From contig CAMNKQ010000005.1 of NCBI GenBank assembly GCA_946542465.1, forward strand, positions 1 to 33,157: DNA of 33,157 nt, in the 5' to 3' direction. The notes under the pieces were generated by a model. That model had not been told where the DNA came from, searched no databases, and was given only the letters and a program-made list of their open reading frames with translations. The translations under genes were made by a program, and so were the position numbers. This DNA comes from an uncultured Clostridia bacterium. Its GTDB lineage: Bacteria; Bacillota; Clostridia; Oscillospirales; Oscillospiraceae. Shown here one piece after another: positions 1 to 5,743 of the stretch (positions within the stretch are counted from its first letter, which is position 1; the number at the start of each line of letters is the position of its first letter).

Positions 1-55
1 GCCTTTGCGATCGACAGAGAATGCGAGGTCTGGCACTGACCACGGGCGTATTTGT
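1..55. repeat. Terminal direct repeat, copy 1 (contig circularity overlap)
   Basis: Bases 1-55 are identical to 33103-33157. The repeat lies inside the serine recombinase coding sequence, and joining the two copies restores one uninterrupted reading frame. It is therefore best read as the assembly overlap of a circular molecule (33,102 unique bases), not as a biological terminal repeat. Confidence 0.93.
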
Positions 56-1007
56 GGCACTGCATGGTGGGGCAGGCGGTGGAGGTATAGACCAGCGTGG
101 AGTTACAGGCGGAGCAGCGGCAGAGCCCTTTGAGCATCCAGTCAACGTGCTGCTCCCGGCGCTCATATCTGCTCCGGCCGGCCTTGCCTGCGGCGATCTT
201 CTCCTGTACAGCCTCCCACTCTTCGAGCGGGATCAGGGGGGCGAAATTCCCGTCCGTCAGATAACTGCCGGAGGCGTCCCCGCCGCGCTGATAGTTTGAT
301 TTCCCATTTTTAGACCAGCGGATCTTGCCAATGTAAACAGGATTGGTGAGAATGTACTCCACCCAGCGGTTTTCCGGGGGATTGCCCCGCCGGGTGCGAA
401 CGCCTTCAAGGCCGAGCTGCCGGGCTATGGCCTGCATCCCGGTACCGGCGAGATACTCGCGGAAGATCCGGCGCACCGTCTCAGCGTCGGCGTTGGGGAC
501 ATAGGCTTTTCCTTCAATGTCATAGCCGAAGGAGGGGATGGTCACGACCTCGCCGCGGCTGACCTTCTCGGCCATGCCGCGCTTGACCTCGCCGGAGAGG
601 CGGATCGAATAGAATTCGTCCATCCATTCGAGGATACGCTCGATCAGACTGCCGAAGGGGCCTTCAGCCAGCGGCTCGGAGATGCTGACAACGTCCACGC
701 CGGAGCGGGAGAGCATGGATTTGTAAACGATGCTCTCTTCCTGATTGCGGGCGAAGCGGCTGAACTTCCATACAAGGATCGTCTCAAAGGGGTGGTCCTT
801 TTCCTTTGCCCAGGCGATCATGCGCCGGAACTCCGGCCGCTTGGCTGCCGTCCGGCCGGAAATGCCGTCGTCCACGAACACAAATTCATCCGGAACGAGA
901 TAGTCATTCTTCGCCGCATAGTCGCGGATCAGCTTGAGCTGGCTGTCAAGGCTGTATTCATCCTGCCGCTCCGTGGAGACACGGAGATACGCGGCAGCAG
1001 TTTTCAT
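1..1007 (-). CDS. Large serine recombinase (phage integrase), N-terminal part; continues at 33102-32670
   Basis: This is the site-specific recombinase expected to integrate and excise the phage. The minus-strand frame opens at ATG 1005-1007 behind AAGGTGA. The resolvase domain carries AYLRVSTERQ with catalytic Ser11, and later FSRFARNQEES. A recombinase domain follows (PNADAETVRRIFREYL ... NPVYIGKIRW), then a zinc ribbon (CRCSAC ... C ... C) near the contig edge. Reading on across the circular junction into 33102-32670 gives 479 residues in all, normal for a large serine recombinase. The frame stays in phase across the join. It is divergent from hicAB, whose promoter region it shares. The family is certain; the attachment site is not identified. 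No directionality factor was recognised. Confidence 0.95.
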   Translation of the reverse strand, partial: MKTAAAYLRVSTERQDEYSLDSQLKLIRDYAAKNDYLVPDEFVFVDDGISGRTAAKRPEFRRMIAWAKEKDHPFETILVWKFSRFARNQEESIVYKSMLSRSGVDVVSISEPLAEGPFGSLIERILEWMDEFYSIRLSGEVKRGMAEKVSRGEVVTIPSFGYDIEGKAYVPNADAETVRRIFREYLAGTGMQAIARQLGLEGVRTRRGNPPENRWVEYILTNPVYIGKIRWSKNGKSNYQRGGDASGSYLTDGNFAPLIPLEEWEAVQEKIAAGKAGRSRYERREQHVDWMLKGLCRCSACNSTLVYTSTACPTMQCHKYARGQCQTSHSLSIAK

Positions 1008-1028
1008 AGGGTGTCACCTTCTTCAAAC

Positions 1029-1070
1029 AAATACACAAAAAATACACAAATAACTGTTGACAAATACACA
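1029..1070. repeat. Three AAATACACA repeats between integrase and hicA
   Basis: AAATACACA occurs exactly at 1029-1037, 1040-1048 and 1062-1070. Start-to-start distances are 11 and 22 bp, so all copies lie on nearly the same face of the helix. A degenerate copy (AAATA) sits at 1048 in between. The third copy is also the left arm of the inverted repeat over the hicAB promoter. Phased repeats between divergent genes suggest a protein-binding array, for HicB or for a recombination accessory factor. Which protein binds is unknown. Confidence 0.6.
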
Positions 1071-1085
1071 TCGAGTGTGTATAAT
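1057..1085 (+). promoter_or_regulatory. Consensus sigma-A-type promoter of hicAB
   Basis: TTGACA (1057-1062) is followed by a 17-bp spacer and TATAAT (1080-1085), a perfect match to the housekeeping consensus, 24 bp before the hicA start. It probably makes hicAB expressed in the lysogen. Confidence 0.85.
1064..1082. promoter_or_regulatory. Inverted repeat over the hicAB promoter, probable HicB operator
   Basis: ATACACA (1064-1070) and TGTGTAT (1076-1082) are perfect inverted 7-bp arms around TCGAG. They span the promoter spacer and the first bases of the -10. HicB here has a C-terminal DNA-binding helix region, and HicB proteins usually autorepress, so this is the likely operator. The binding itself is inferred. 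Confidence 0.6.
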
Positions 1086-1108
1086 AATAGACGTAAGGAG
1101 GTCGATAT

Positions 1109-1282
1109 ATGAAGAGATCAGACCTGATAGCCTTATTGGAAAAGAACGGCTGGTATCTGAAACGCAACGGAACAAACCATGATATCTACACAGATGGCAA
1201 GAACATGGAGCCGATCCCACGACATCGCGAAGTTGCAGAGAATCTGGCCAAGGCGATTATCAAGCGGCGGGGGCTGAAATAA
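1109..1282 (+). CDS. hicA: HicA-type mRNA interferase toxin
   Basis: This 57-residue protein starts at ATG 1109 behind TAAGGAGG. It has the compact double-stranded RNA-binding-like layout of HicA: MKRSDLIALLEKNGW, then GTNHDIY with the conserved catalytic His (His24), then IPRHREVAENLAKAIIK. HicA toxins cut mRNA and are neutralised by direct binding of HicB. The hicB gene follows 40 bp downstream on the same transcript. The length is typical of the family. In a phage, such a pair may stabilise the lysogen or block competing phages; that role is inferred. Confidence 0.9.
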   Translation: MKRSDLIALLEKNGWYLKRNGTNHDIYTDGKNMEPIPRHREVAENLAKAIIKRRGLK

Positions 1283-1322
1283 GCCCCCAACGGCCGCACG
1301 ACTATAAAAAGGAGGAGCGAGA

Positions 1323-1712
1323 GTGAAAGAAGCATATCCTGTTGTTTTAACACAGGAAGGAAAATGGACTCTGGTCTTTGTACCGGATTTCGAGATCAAT
1401 ACGGAGGGGAAGGACTATGCGGACGCGATGGAAATGGCGCGCGATGCGATCGGCCTTATGGGGATCACCATGGAGGACGATAAGCAGGCGTTGCCGCCGG
1501 CGTCGGATATGAAGGCCGTGGCAGCAGAGCATCCTGAGGGACTTGTCACGCTGGTGGACGTGGACTTCACTGAGTACCGCAAGGCGAATGATATGCGTAC
1601 CGTGCGCCGCAACGTATCTCTTCCACAGTGGCTGAATACACAGGCGGAGAAGTCCGGCATCAATGTGTCCGCTGTGCTTCAGAAGGCGCTGAAGGCGGAG
1701 CTGGGAATTTGA
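1323..1712 (+). CDS. hicB: HicB-type antitoxin
   Basis: This 129-residue protein starts at GTG 1323 behind AAGGAGGAGCGAGA. The N-terminal half is a HicB partial-RNase-H-like fold: YPVVLTQEGKWTLVFVPDF, then the DYADAMEMARDAIGLMG helix. The C-terminal segment (RRNVSLPQWLNTQAEKSG ... VLQKALKAEL) looks like a ribbon-helix-helix or CopG-type DNA-binding tail. It should neutralise HicA and repress the shared promoter, where an inverted repeat at 1064-1082 is the likely target. A strong terminator follows at 1740. Confidence 0.9.
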   Translation: MKEAYPVVLTQEGKWTLVFVPDFEINTEGKDYADAMEMARDAIGLMGITMEDDKQALPPASDMKAVAAEHPEGLVTLVDVDFTEYRKANDMRTVRRNVSLPQWLNTQAEKSGINVSAVLQKALKAELGI

Positions 1713-1739
1713 GAAGCAATTGAACAGAGCAGTATTTGT

Positions 1740-1769
1740 CCGCCCCGGGGAGACCCGGGGCGGGTTTTT
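1740..1769 (+). terminator. Rho-independent terminator after hicAB
   Basis: A perfect 10-bp G+C stem (CCGCCCCGGG / CCCGGGGCGG, 1740-1749 and 1754-1763) with a GAGA loop is followed by a T-run at 1765-1769, 28 bp after the hicB stop. Confidence 0.92.
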
Positions 1770-2085
1770 ACAGATAAGCCGAGAGCGGGAGCTGCTTTTC
1801 AGGCCTCATGGCTGGCGTTCCCGGTTCCCATAGTATTTCTCCTCTCTGCCTGAAACAGGCAAAGCCCCCGGATTCGACTTCTCCTTATCGTGGAGAGCCT
1901 ACTTTCCGGGGGCTGTTTCATTACAGCAATGAGCAATAACTCACGCTATAGATCGTATTATGCACGCGGAAAGCAAAAAGTCAACAGTTTTAGAGAATTT
2001 AAGAATTGCACAGAGTGGCCGCAGATGGCTCAGAGTGCTCAGGGATAGAGATGTTTATTTACGGATGGCAGCGACCGGGGTGGAT
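1770..2085. other. Gene-poor stretch with two large inverted repeats; candidate structured RNA
   Basis: No convincing protein gene lies between the hicAB terminator and the exonuclease stop. TTTCAGGC (1797-1804) pairs with GCCTGAAA (1848-1855). AGCCCCCGGA (1863-1872) pairs perfectly with TCCGGGGGCT (1905-1914), and its loop holds a nested TCTCC/GGAGA hairpin (1880-1884, 1892-1896). On the minus strand, AGAGGAG precedes a 10-codon frame (1831-1799, MGTGNASHEA), which is followed out of frame by a 13-codon one (1809-1768, MRPEKQLPLSAYL). The second hairpin could end the minus-strand exonuclease transcript, though its T-run is poor. From 1930 to 2085 I see nothing. Confidence 0.45.
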
Positions 2086-3084
2086 TTATTTGGTCTTGTC
2101 CTCGATCAGCCGTTCAAGTACCTTGCCTGTCGCGAGACAGTCTGATAAAGACCTATGTGCATTTTGAAGGACAATACCGTAATAATCGCAGAGAGTACCC
2201 AGCTTATAATCTTCTACATCATAGTCATCGACGGGAACTGCGTAGCCGGAATCGCTGTCCCATTGTTTGGAGCGGGGAGAAGTCAGCGTATGTTTGGCCA
2301 AATCCAATGTGTCGATGTATTTGACATTATCAGGCAATTCTGCACCGCAACAGAACAAGAACTTGAGATCATAACTCAGATTGTGGCCGACAATGTTACA
2401 GCCGGAGATATACTCGGAAAAGGATGCAGCAACTTGGGAAAAATAAGGTTGATCCTTTACCATTTCATCTGTGATACTGTTCACCGCAGAGGCCTCAGGC
2501 GGAATCGGATTGCGAGAGCGAAGAAGCGTAGTAAAACAGGAAACAGGCTTGAAGCCTGCTTCGTAACGAATCGCAGAGACCTCAATGATATCATTGCCTC
2601 GTGGCGTGAGACCGGTGGTCTCAGTATCTACAACAACGAGCGGAAAGAGCTTTTCGATAACGGTTCTCCTTGTGATATTGGAAAACTTGATTTCCGGCAT
2701 GTCTGTAGGCTTTCTCCGTGTGGCTTTCGTTTCTGACAAGACTATTTCAACTTTGGGGATTGAATTAAGCTCCTCCTGAAAGGCGCTGGCTTTCAGCGAA
2801 TGTCTTTCTGCGTTTGCCGATTTATATGAATCGGGAGCTTTTTCAGGGGCCTGTTCAGCAGCAGGAGCCGGAGAGGGGACAGGAGCAGCTGTAGGAGTCT
2901 GTGCTGCAATAGGAGCAGCTGCCGAAGCGGCCCTCTTCTGTGATCTTTTTACCAGGAAGAAAAGCAGAACTGCCAGAGCCAAAATAATATATCCGTCTTT
3001 TTCGCCTGCGAATGCCAGAATCAGGCCAAAAGTAAAAACAAGAGCAATGGCGATGTACGCGAGGATCATCAGGACTTTTTTCAT
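2086..3084 (-). CDS. Membrane-anchored DEDDh 3'-5' exonuclease
   Basis: This 332-residue protein starts at ATG 3084 behind GGGGGGA. Two hydrophobic segments (about residues 3-26 and 31-45) anchor it. A low-complexity Ala/Pro linker follows (about 52-85), so the catalytic domain should be tethered to the membrane on the cytoplasmic side. The domain (about 147-330) has the DnaQ/PolC-type motifs: ExoI VVDTETTGL (Asp153, Glu155), NSITDEMV, ExoII VGHNLSYDLKFL (Asp239), and ExoIII HRSLSDCLATGKV (His310, Asp315). All catalytic residues are present. It lies 20 bp downstream of the CI-like repressor on the same strand, so it should be expressed in the lysogen. A role in superinfection immunity is plausible but inferred. 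Confidence 0.88.
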   Translation of the reverse strand: MKKVLMILAYIAIALVFTFGLILAFAGEKDGYIILALAVLLFFLVKRSQKRAASAAAPIAAQTPTAAPVPSPAPAAEQAPEKAPDSYKSANAERHSLKASAFQEELNSIPKVEIVLSETKATRRKPTDMPEIKFSNITRRTVIEKLFPLVVVDTETTGLTPRGNDIIEVSAIRYEAGFKPVSCFTTLLRSRNPIPPEASAVNSITDEMVKDQPYFSQVAASFSEYISGCNIVGHNLSYDLKFLFCCGAELPDNVKYIDTLDLAKHTLTSPRSKQWDSDSGYAVPVDDYDVEDYKLGTLCDYYGIVLQNAHRSLSDCLATGKVLERLIEDKTK

Positions 3085-3104
3085 ATCTTTTCCCCCCCAT
3101 ATAT

Positions 3105-3749
3105 TTATCTTACCGCGCTGGTGAAGGCCACGGCCTTGCCCAGAATGCGGATGCTGCTGATTTCCTCACCGACATATATAAACGGCTCGTAATTGTGATT
3201 GGCAGGAGAGAGCACCAGTTTGTCAGGGTGAACGTAGACGCGCTTCAGGGTGGCCTCGTCGCCGATCAGCACGGCCGCGATCTCACCGTTCTCAACGGAA
3301 GGCTGCTGGCGAATATAGACGATATCGCCGTCGAAGATCCGTGCCTCGATCATGCTGTCGCCTTTGCATCGAAGAGCAAAATCAGCGATAACATGCTCGG
3401 GCATGGACACATCGCCTTCAATATTCTCAGCGGCAAGAATGGGCTCACCACAGGCAATGACGCCAAGGAGCGGGATGGTTTTCATTTTGGGCATTGGGAT
3501 GATATTATCCGGCAAGGGAGCAGGAGGGGAGAAGGTATACTTTCGCTCTACCTCAGTCCGACCGGTCAAATAGTCCATATCGACGTTGAAATAATCAGCG
3601 ATTGCCTCTAACATCTCAAACGCAGGTTCACGATGGCCGCGCTCGTACATTCCGACAGTGCTCTCGGATATACCGAGAACATCTGCAAGTTGCTTTTGGG
3701 TCAGATTGTTTTGCGTTCGCAACCGCTTTAAAACTTTTCCAAATGGCAT
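3105..3749 (-). CDS. CI/LexA-type phage repressor (HTH + S24 peptidase)
   Basis: This is the probable lysogeny repressor, 214 residues from ATG 3749. That start sits about 7 nt from AGGTG. The frame is open further upstream, and another ATG lies at 3755, but it abuts the ribosome site. The N-terminal HTH_3 domain (about 4-62) reads LTQKQLADVLGISESTVGMYERG. The C-terminal S24 domain (about 90-210) has the self-cleavage site IACGEP (near 100/101), nucleophile Ser132 in GDSM and general base Lys169 in ATLKRV. All are intact, so SOS/RecA-induced autocleavage is expected. Operators with CACG-AAA-CGTG symmetry lie in its own promoter and around cro. The exonuclease gene follows in the same operon. 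Confidence 0.93.
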   Translation of the reverse strand: MPFGKVLKRLRTQNNLTQKQLADVLGISESTVGMYERGHREPAFEMLEAIADYFNVDMDYLTGRTEVERKYTFSPPAPLPDNIIPMPKMKTIPLLGVIACGEPILAAENIEGDVSMPEHVIADFALRCKGDSMIEARIFDGDIVYIRQQPSVENGEIAAVLIGDEATLKRVYVHPDKLVLSPANHNYEPFIYVGEEISSIRILGKAVAFTSAVR

Positions 3750-3770
3750 TTCCATCACCTCACATTTATA

Positions 3771-3799
3771 GGTATAACACGAAACGTGTGAAAAAGCAA
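3771..3799 (-). promoter_or_regulatory. Promoter of the repressor operon
   Basis: On the minus strand, TTGCTT (3799-3794) and TATACC (3776-3771) are separated by exactly 17 bp. That spacer contains the palindrome ACACGAAACGTGT, so the repressor probably regulates itself. An alternative -10 (TATAAA) lies slightly downstream. Confidence 0.6.
3777..3789. promoter_or_regulatory. Operator O1 (repressor/Cro site)
   Basis: ACACG-AAA-CGTGT is an inverted repeat that fills the spacer of the repressor promoter. It shares its core with the sites at 3854 and 4083. Confidence 0.75.
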
Positions 3800-3808
3800 G
3801 AAGAAAAA

Positions 3809-3821
3809 GCACAAAATGTGT
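3809..3821. promoter_or_regulatory. Weak operator-like site
   Basis: GCACA-AAA-TGTGT has the same spacing and outer bases as the operators at 3777 and 3854 but replaces the central CG pair. It abuts the -35 of the cro promoter. It may be a low-affinity site. Confidence 0.4.
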
Positions 3822-3849
3822 TGACAAACAAATAACTGCGTGCTATATT
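3821..3849 (+). promoter_or_regulatory. Early lytic (cro) promoter
   Basis: TTGACA (3821-3826), a 17-bp spacer and TATATT (3844-3849) form a strong promoter directed at cro. The expected transcript start falls on the operator at 3854-3870, so bound repressor would block initiation. Confidence 0.8.
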
Positions 3850-3853
3850 ATAG

Positions 3854-3870
3854 CCGCACGAAACGTGCGG
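3854..3870. promoter_or_regulatory. Operator O2 at the cro transcription start
   Basis: CCGCACG-AAA-CGTGCGG has perfect 7-bp arms and the best symmetry of the set. It overlaps the expected +1 of the cro promoter and ends at the cro ribosome binding site. Confidence 0.8.
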
Positions 3871-3881
3871 GAGGTGATATG

Positions 3882-4106
3882 ATGAGCAATGCAGAAATTG
3901 GAGCGAGACTGAGAGCGCTGCGCGGAGAAAAGCCGAGAGCCGAAGTTGCGGAAGCTGTTGGAGTCTCTGTTTCGGCCCTTCAAATGTACGAGAATGGGGC
4001 CCGTGTTCCTCGCGATCAGACTAAGATGGCGCTCGCTGTGTATTTCCATTCCACTGTGGAAGATATTTTTTTTAACAGCAAACCGCACGAATCGTGCGGA
4101 AACTAA
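3882..4106 (+). CDS. Cro-like HTH regulator
   Basis: This 74-residue protein is essentially one HTH_3 domain: IGARLRALRGEKPRAEVAEAVGVSVSALQMYENGARVP. It is divergent from the CI-like repressor and has the classic Cro position. It starts at ATG 3882, 7 nt after GGGAGG; ATG 3879 is also possible. The last codons contain a further operator copy (4083-4099), so the coding end doubles as a binding site. It probably competes with the repressor for the same palindromes to favour lytic growth. Cro function is inferred from position and size. Confidence 0.85.
   Translation: MSNAEIGARLRALRGEKPRAEVAEAVGVSVSALQMYENGARVPRDQTKMALAVYFHSTVEDIFFNSKPHESCGN
4083..4099. promoter_or_regulatory. Operator O3 inside the 3' end of cro
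   Basis: CCGCACG-AAT-CGTGCGG repeats the O2 palindrome with one central change. It lies within the cro coding region, 229 bp from O2, where repressor binding could form a loop or a roadblock. Confidence 0.7.
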
Positions 4107-4129
4107 AAGGAGGTGAGCGGGTTTGACTG

Positions 4130-4168
4130 AAAAAGAAAACTGCCCGCCTGAAAAATCAGAGCGGGCAG
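4130..4168 (-). terminator. Rho-independent terminator of the minus-strand membrane-protein gene
   Basis: Read on the minus strand, CTGCCCGC ... GCGGGCAG (4168-4161 and 4147-4140), with an inner CTGA/TCAG extension, is followed by TTTTCTTTTT. It stands just after the stop at 4180. Confidence 0.85.
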
Positions 4169-4179
4169 GGGAGAGAGGA

Positions 4180-4950
4180 TTAAAAAGAACTGTCATCCTC
4201 TTGGGCATCTTCGATCTGATCCAATCGGCCGCGATCATCGGGATCATCATCAAGCTCAGACGAATCATCGATGTCCTCGACAGCTTCAGTGGGATCCTCG
4301 GCCAATTCACTCAGATCATGACTGATTTCTACAGCCGGATCGGGCTCCTCGCTGAGATCACCGATAAGATCGTCAACATCCTGGGCGGTCTCCAGTAACT
4401 GGTATAGTAAGGCTATTTTTTCGTCATTCTGTTCGATCATTTGCTCATTTTGCTCTTTGATCTGCTCGTTTTGGTCTGCTATTTGCTCAAGTTGAGCATC
4501 AGGGAGCTGGGCTGCGATAGAAAAGATGAGGGTAAGCAAAAGATTAAAAAGGACCATCCAGTCAGAGATAGATAAAGGACGACGCTCCTTCTGGGGCGTC
4601 TGATCAGGAGAGTCCGAAACATCCGGGAGGATTTCTTCAACCTCCTCCAGTTGTTCATCTGACATATACGGTTTTGCCCTGGATAATGTCAAAGCGACGA
4701 ACTCGCGCATTGTGATGGAGAGATTCTCGGAAGCACGGCGCATGGCAGACAAGTCATAAGATTTCAGTATTTCGGTAAGCCTCTGCGAAAAAGCAGAGTA
4801 TCCTCCGAGATCCTGATATCGCGGAAGCTGTTCGCCAAGCCGCTTTGCAGCTTCTTGCACCGCAGGATCTAACAGGGGCTTGGAAAGATCTGCACACCTT
4901 TTTAGGGCAGCAGTGAGAGCACTATAATCGGGCAACTGTTTATCATCCAT
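4180..4950 (-). CDS. Membrane/coiled-coil protein with acidic tail (moron)
   Basis: I do not recognise a named family. The 256-residue protein starts at ATG 4950 behind AAAGGAGA. Residues 1-125 are soluble and helical. Residues 128-149 (ISDWMVLFNLLLTLIFSIAAQ) form one membrane segment. A Gln/Asn/Glu-rich coiled coil follows (about 153-190, repeating EQNEQ), then a very acidic C-terminus (about 191-256). It has its own promoter and terminator and points against the surrounding early genes. That is the pattern of a 'moron' expressed from the prophage. Such proteins often alter the host envelope or exclude other phages; that is inference, with no catalytic motif to support it. Confidence 0.75.
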   Translation of the reverse strand: MDDKQLPDYSALTAALKRCADLSKPLLDPAVQEAAKRLGEQLPRYQDLGGYSAFSQRLTEILKSYDLSAMRRASENLSITMREFVALTLSRAKPYMSDEQLEEVEEILPDVSDSPDQTPQKERRPLSISDWMVLFNLLLTLIFSIAAQLPDAQLEQIADQNEQIKEQNEQMIEQNDEKIALLYQLLETAQDVDDLIGDLSEEPDPAVEISHDLSELAEDPTEAVEDIDDSSELDDDPDDRGRLDQIEDAQEDDSSF

Positions 4951-4985
4951 CTGATTTCTCCTTTATCGTTGGTGATCATATTTTG

Positions 4986-5015
4986 ATTTTAGCACAGGAG
5001 GAGAAATAAAGGCAA
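4986..5015 (-). promoter_or_regulatory. Promoter of the moron gene
   Basis: On the minus strand, TTGCCT (5015-5010) and TAAAAT (4991-4986) are 18 bp apart and lie 36 bp before the ATG at 4950. No phage operator palindrome overlaps it, so it may escape the lysogeny switch. Confidence 0.65.
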
Positions 5016-5053
5016 GCCCTGGCGGAATACCATGAAAGAAGGGAGGTGGTCGT

Positions 5054-5269
5054 GTGGCGGAACGGAAGCCGAGGAAACCGAGAAAAGACGATATCACCGT
5101 GGTCGGGTACCTGATCCTGGAGGACGGCAGCATCATCCCCTGGGAGGAGCGGACGCCGGAGCAGGATCGGCGCTTCCGGGAGAACGCCACGAAACGACTG
5201 ACGGCCGTCATGAGCGATTACTATACCCAGCATCCGGAGGAATACGCGAAGCTCCGGTCACTGGAATAA
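5054..5269 (+). CDS. Small basic/acidic early protein, unknown function
   Basis: This 71-residue protein starts at GTG 5054, 6 nt after GGGAGG. It has a very basic N-terminus (AERKPRKPRKDD) followed by a short beta-like stretch (ITVVGYLILEDGSIIPWEE) and a helical end. I recognise no family. It is the first plus-strand gene after the inverted moron cassette and opens the run of small early genes. No clear promoter was seen immediately upstream, so transcription may come from cro. Confidence 0.7.
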   Translation: MAERKPRKPRKDDITVVGYLILEDGSIIPWEERTPEQDRRFRENATKRLTAVMSDYYTQHPEEYAKLRSLE

Positions 5270-5312
5270 AAGAGGAGGACTACATACGGAAATCAAAAGA
5301 CACGACCTGCTG

Positions 5313-5537
5313 ATGCAGGCGGCGGAGATCCAGGCGGCGAGAAAGTATCCGTCGCAGATCCAGACGGAGCAGTTGCTCCAGGCCCTCGGCGCAGTGACCG
5401 GTCTGGGACACGACAAGCTGTCCCTCCGCTTCACCGCACGGACGCTGGACAATCCCGGGGATCCCTTCGCGGCCCTTGTGGATTTCCTGGATGACGTGAT
5501 CGACGCAGAGAGCAAGGAAAGGACGAAGCACAAATGA
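5313..5537 (+). CDS. Small early phage protein, apparent start lost
   Basis: From ATG 5313 this is a 74-residue helical protein of unknown function (GLGHDKLSLRFTARTLDNP, then DPFAALVDFLDDVIDAE). This ATG has no ribosome binding site. A strong AGAGGAGG sits at 5271-5278, and the frame is open upstream as TEIKRHDLL. Only 1 base seems to be missing from an ATG at 5284 (CATACGGAA in place of CATGACGGAA). The natural protein was probably MTEIKRHDLLMQAAE..., and the contig has either a sequencing deletion or a genuine start-codon loss. It overlaps the next gene by ATGA. Confidence 0.65.
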   Translation: MQAAEIQAARKYPSQIQTEQLLQALGAVTGLGHDKLSLRFTARTLDNPGDPFAALVDFLDDVIDAESKERTKHK

Positions 5538-5743
5538 AAAACAACGAGACCGTGAGTCCGCTGAAAAAGGCGGAGGAGATCGACATGAACCGCGTCATCG
5601 AGGCCGTGGCGCACCTGACCGGGCGGAAGATCGCCGACGTGCGGGATTCCTGGCTGATCTGCCGGGAAGAGGCCAACGGCAACATCAAGACCGCGCTGCT
5701 GAACTTCGTCGCCGCGCATTTTGAGGCCCGGCGCTATGAGTAA
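5534..5743 (+). CDS. Small early phage protein, unknown function
   Basis: This 69-residue protein starts at ATG 5534, overlapping the previous stop by 4 bases, so it is translationally coupled. It is rich in charged helix: MNRVIEAVAHLTGRKIADVRDSW, then NIKTALLNFVAAHF. I recognise no family. Its tight packing between two coding regions and its codon use support a real gene. Confidence 0.7.
   Translation: MKNNETVSPLKKAEEIDMNRVIEAVAHLTGRKIADVRDSWLICREEANGNIKTALLNFVAAHFEARRYE

Noticed and set aside
1-55. Terminal repeat considered as a biological direct terminal repeat of virion DNA
   Set aside because: It lies in the middle of the integrase gene and exactly restores its frame when merged, which fits an assembly overlap of a circle.
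2155-2736. Plus-strand 193-codon frame
   Set aside because: It is antisense to the exonuclease, which carries all catalytic motifs. It has no ribosome site and no family resemblance.
4123-4398. Plus-strand 91-codon frame with TTG start and strong ribosome site
   Set aside because: Its hydrophobic 'protein' is the antisense of the acidic Asp/Glu-rich tail of the minus-strand gene, which has its own promoter, start and terminator. The ribosome site is reported as a finding.
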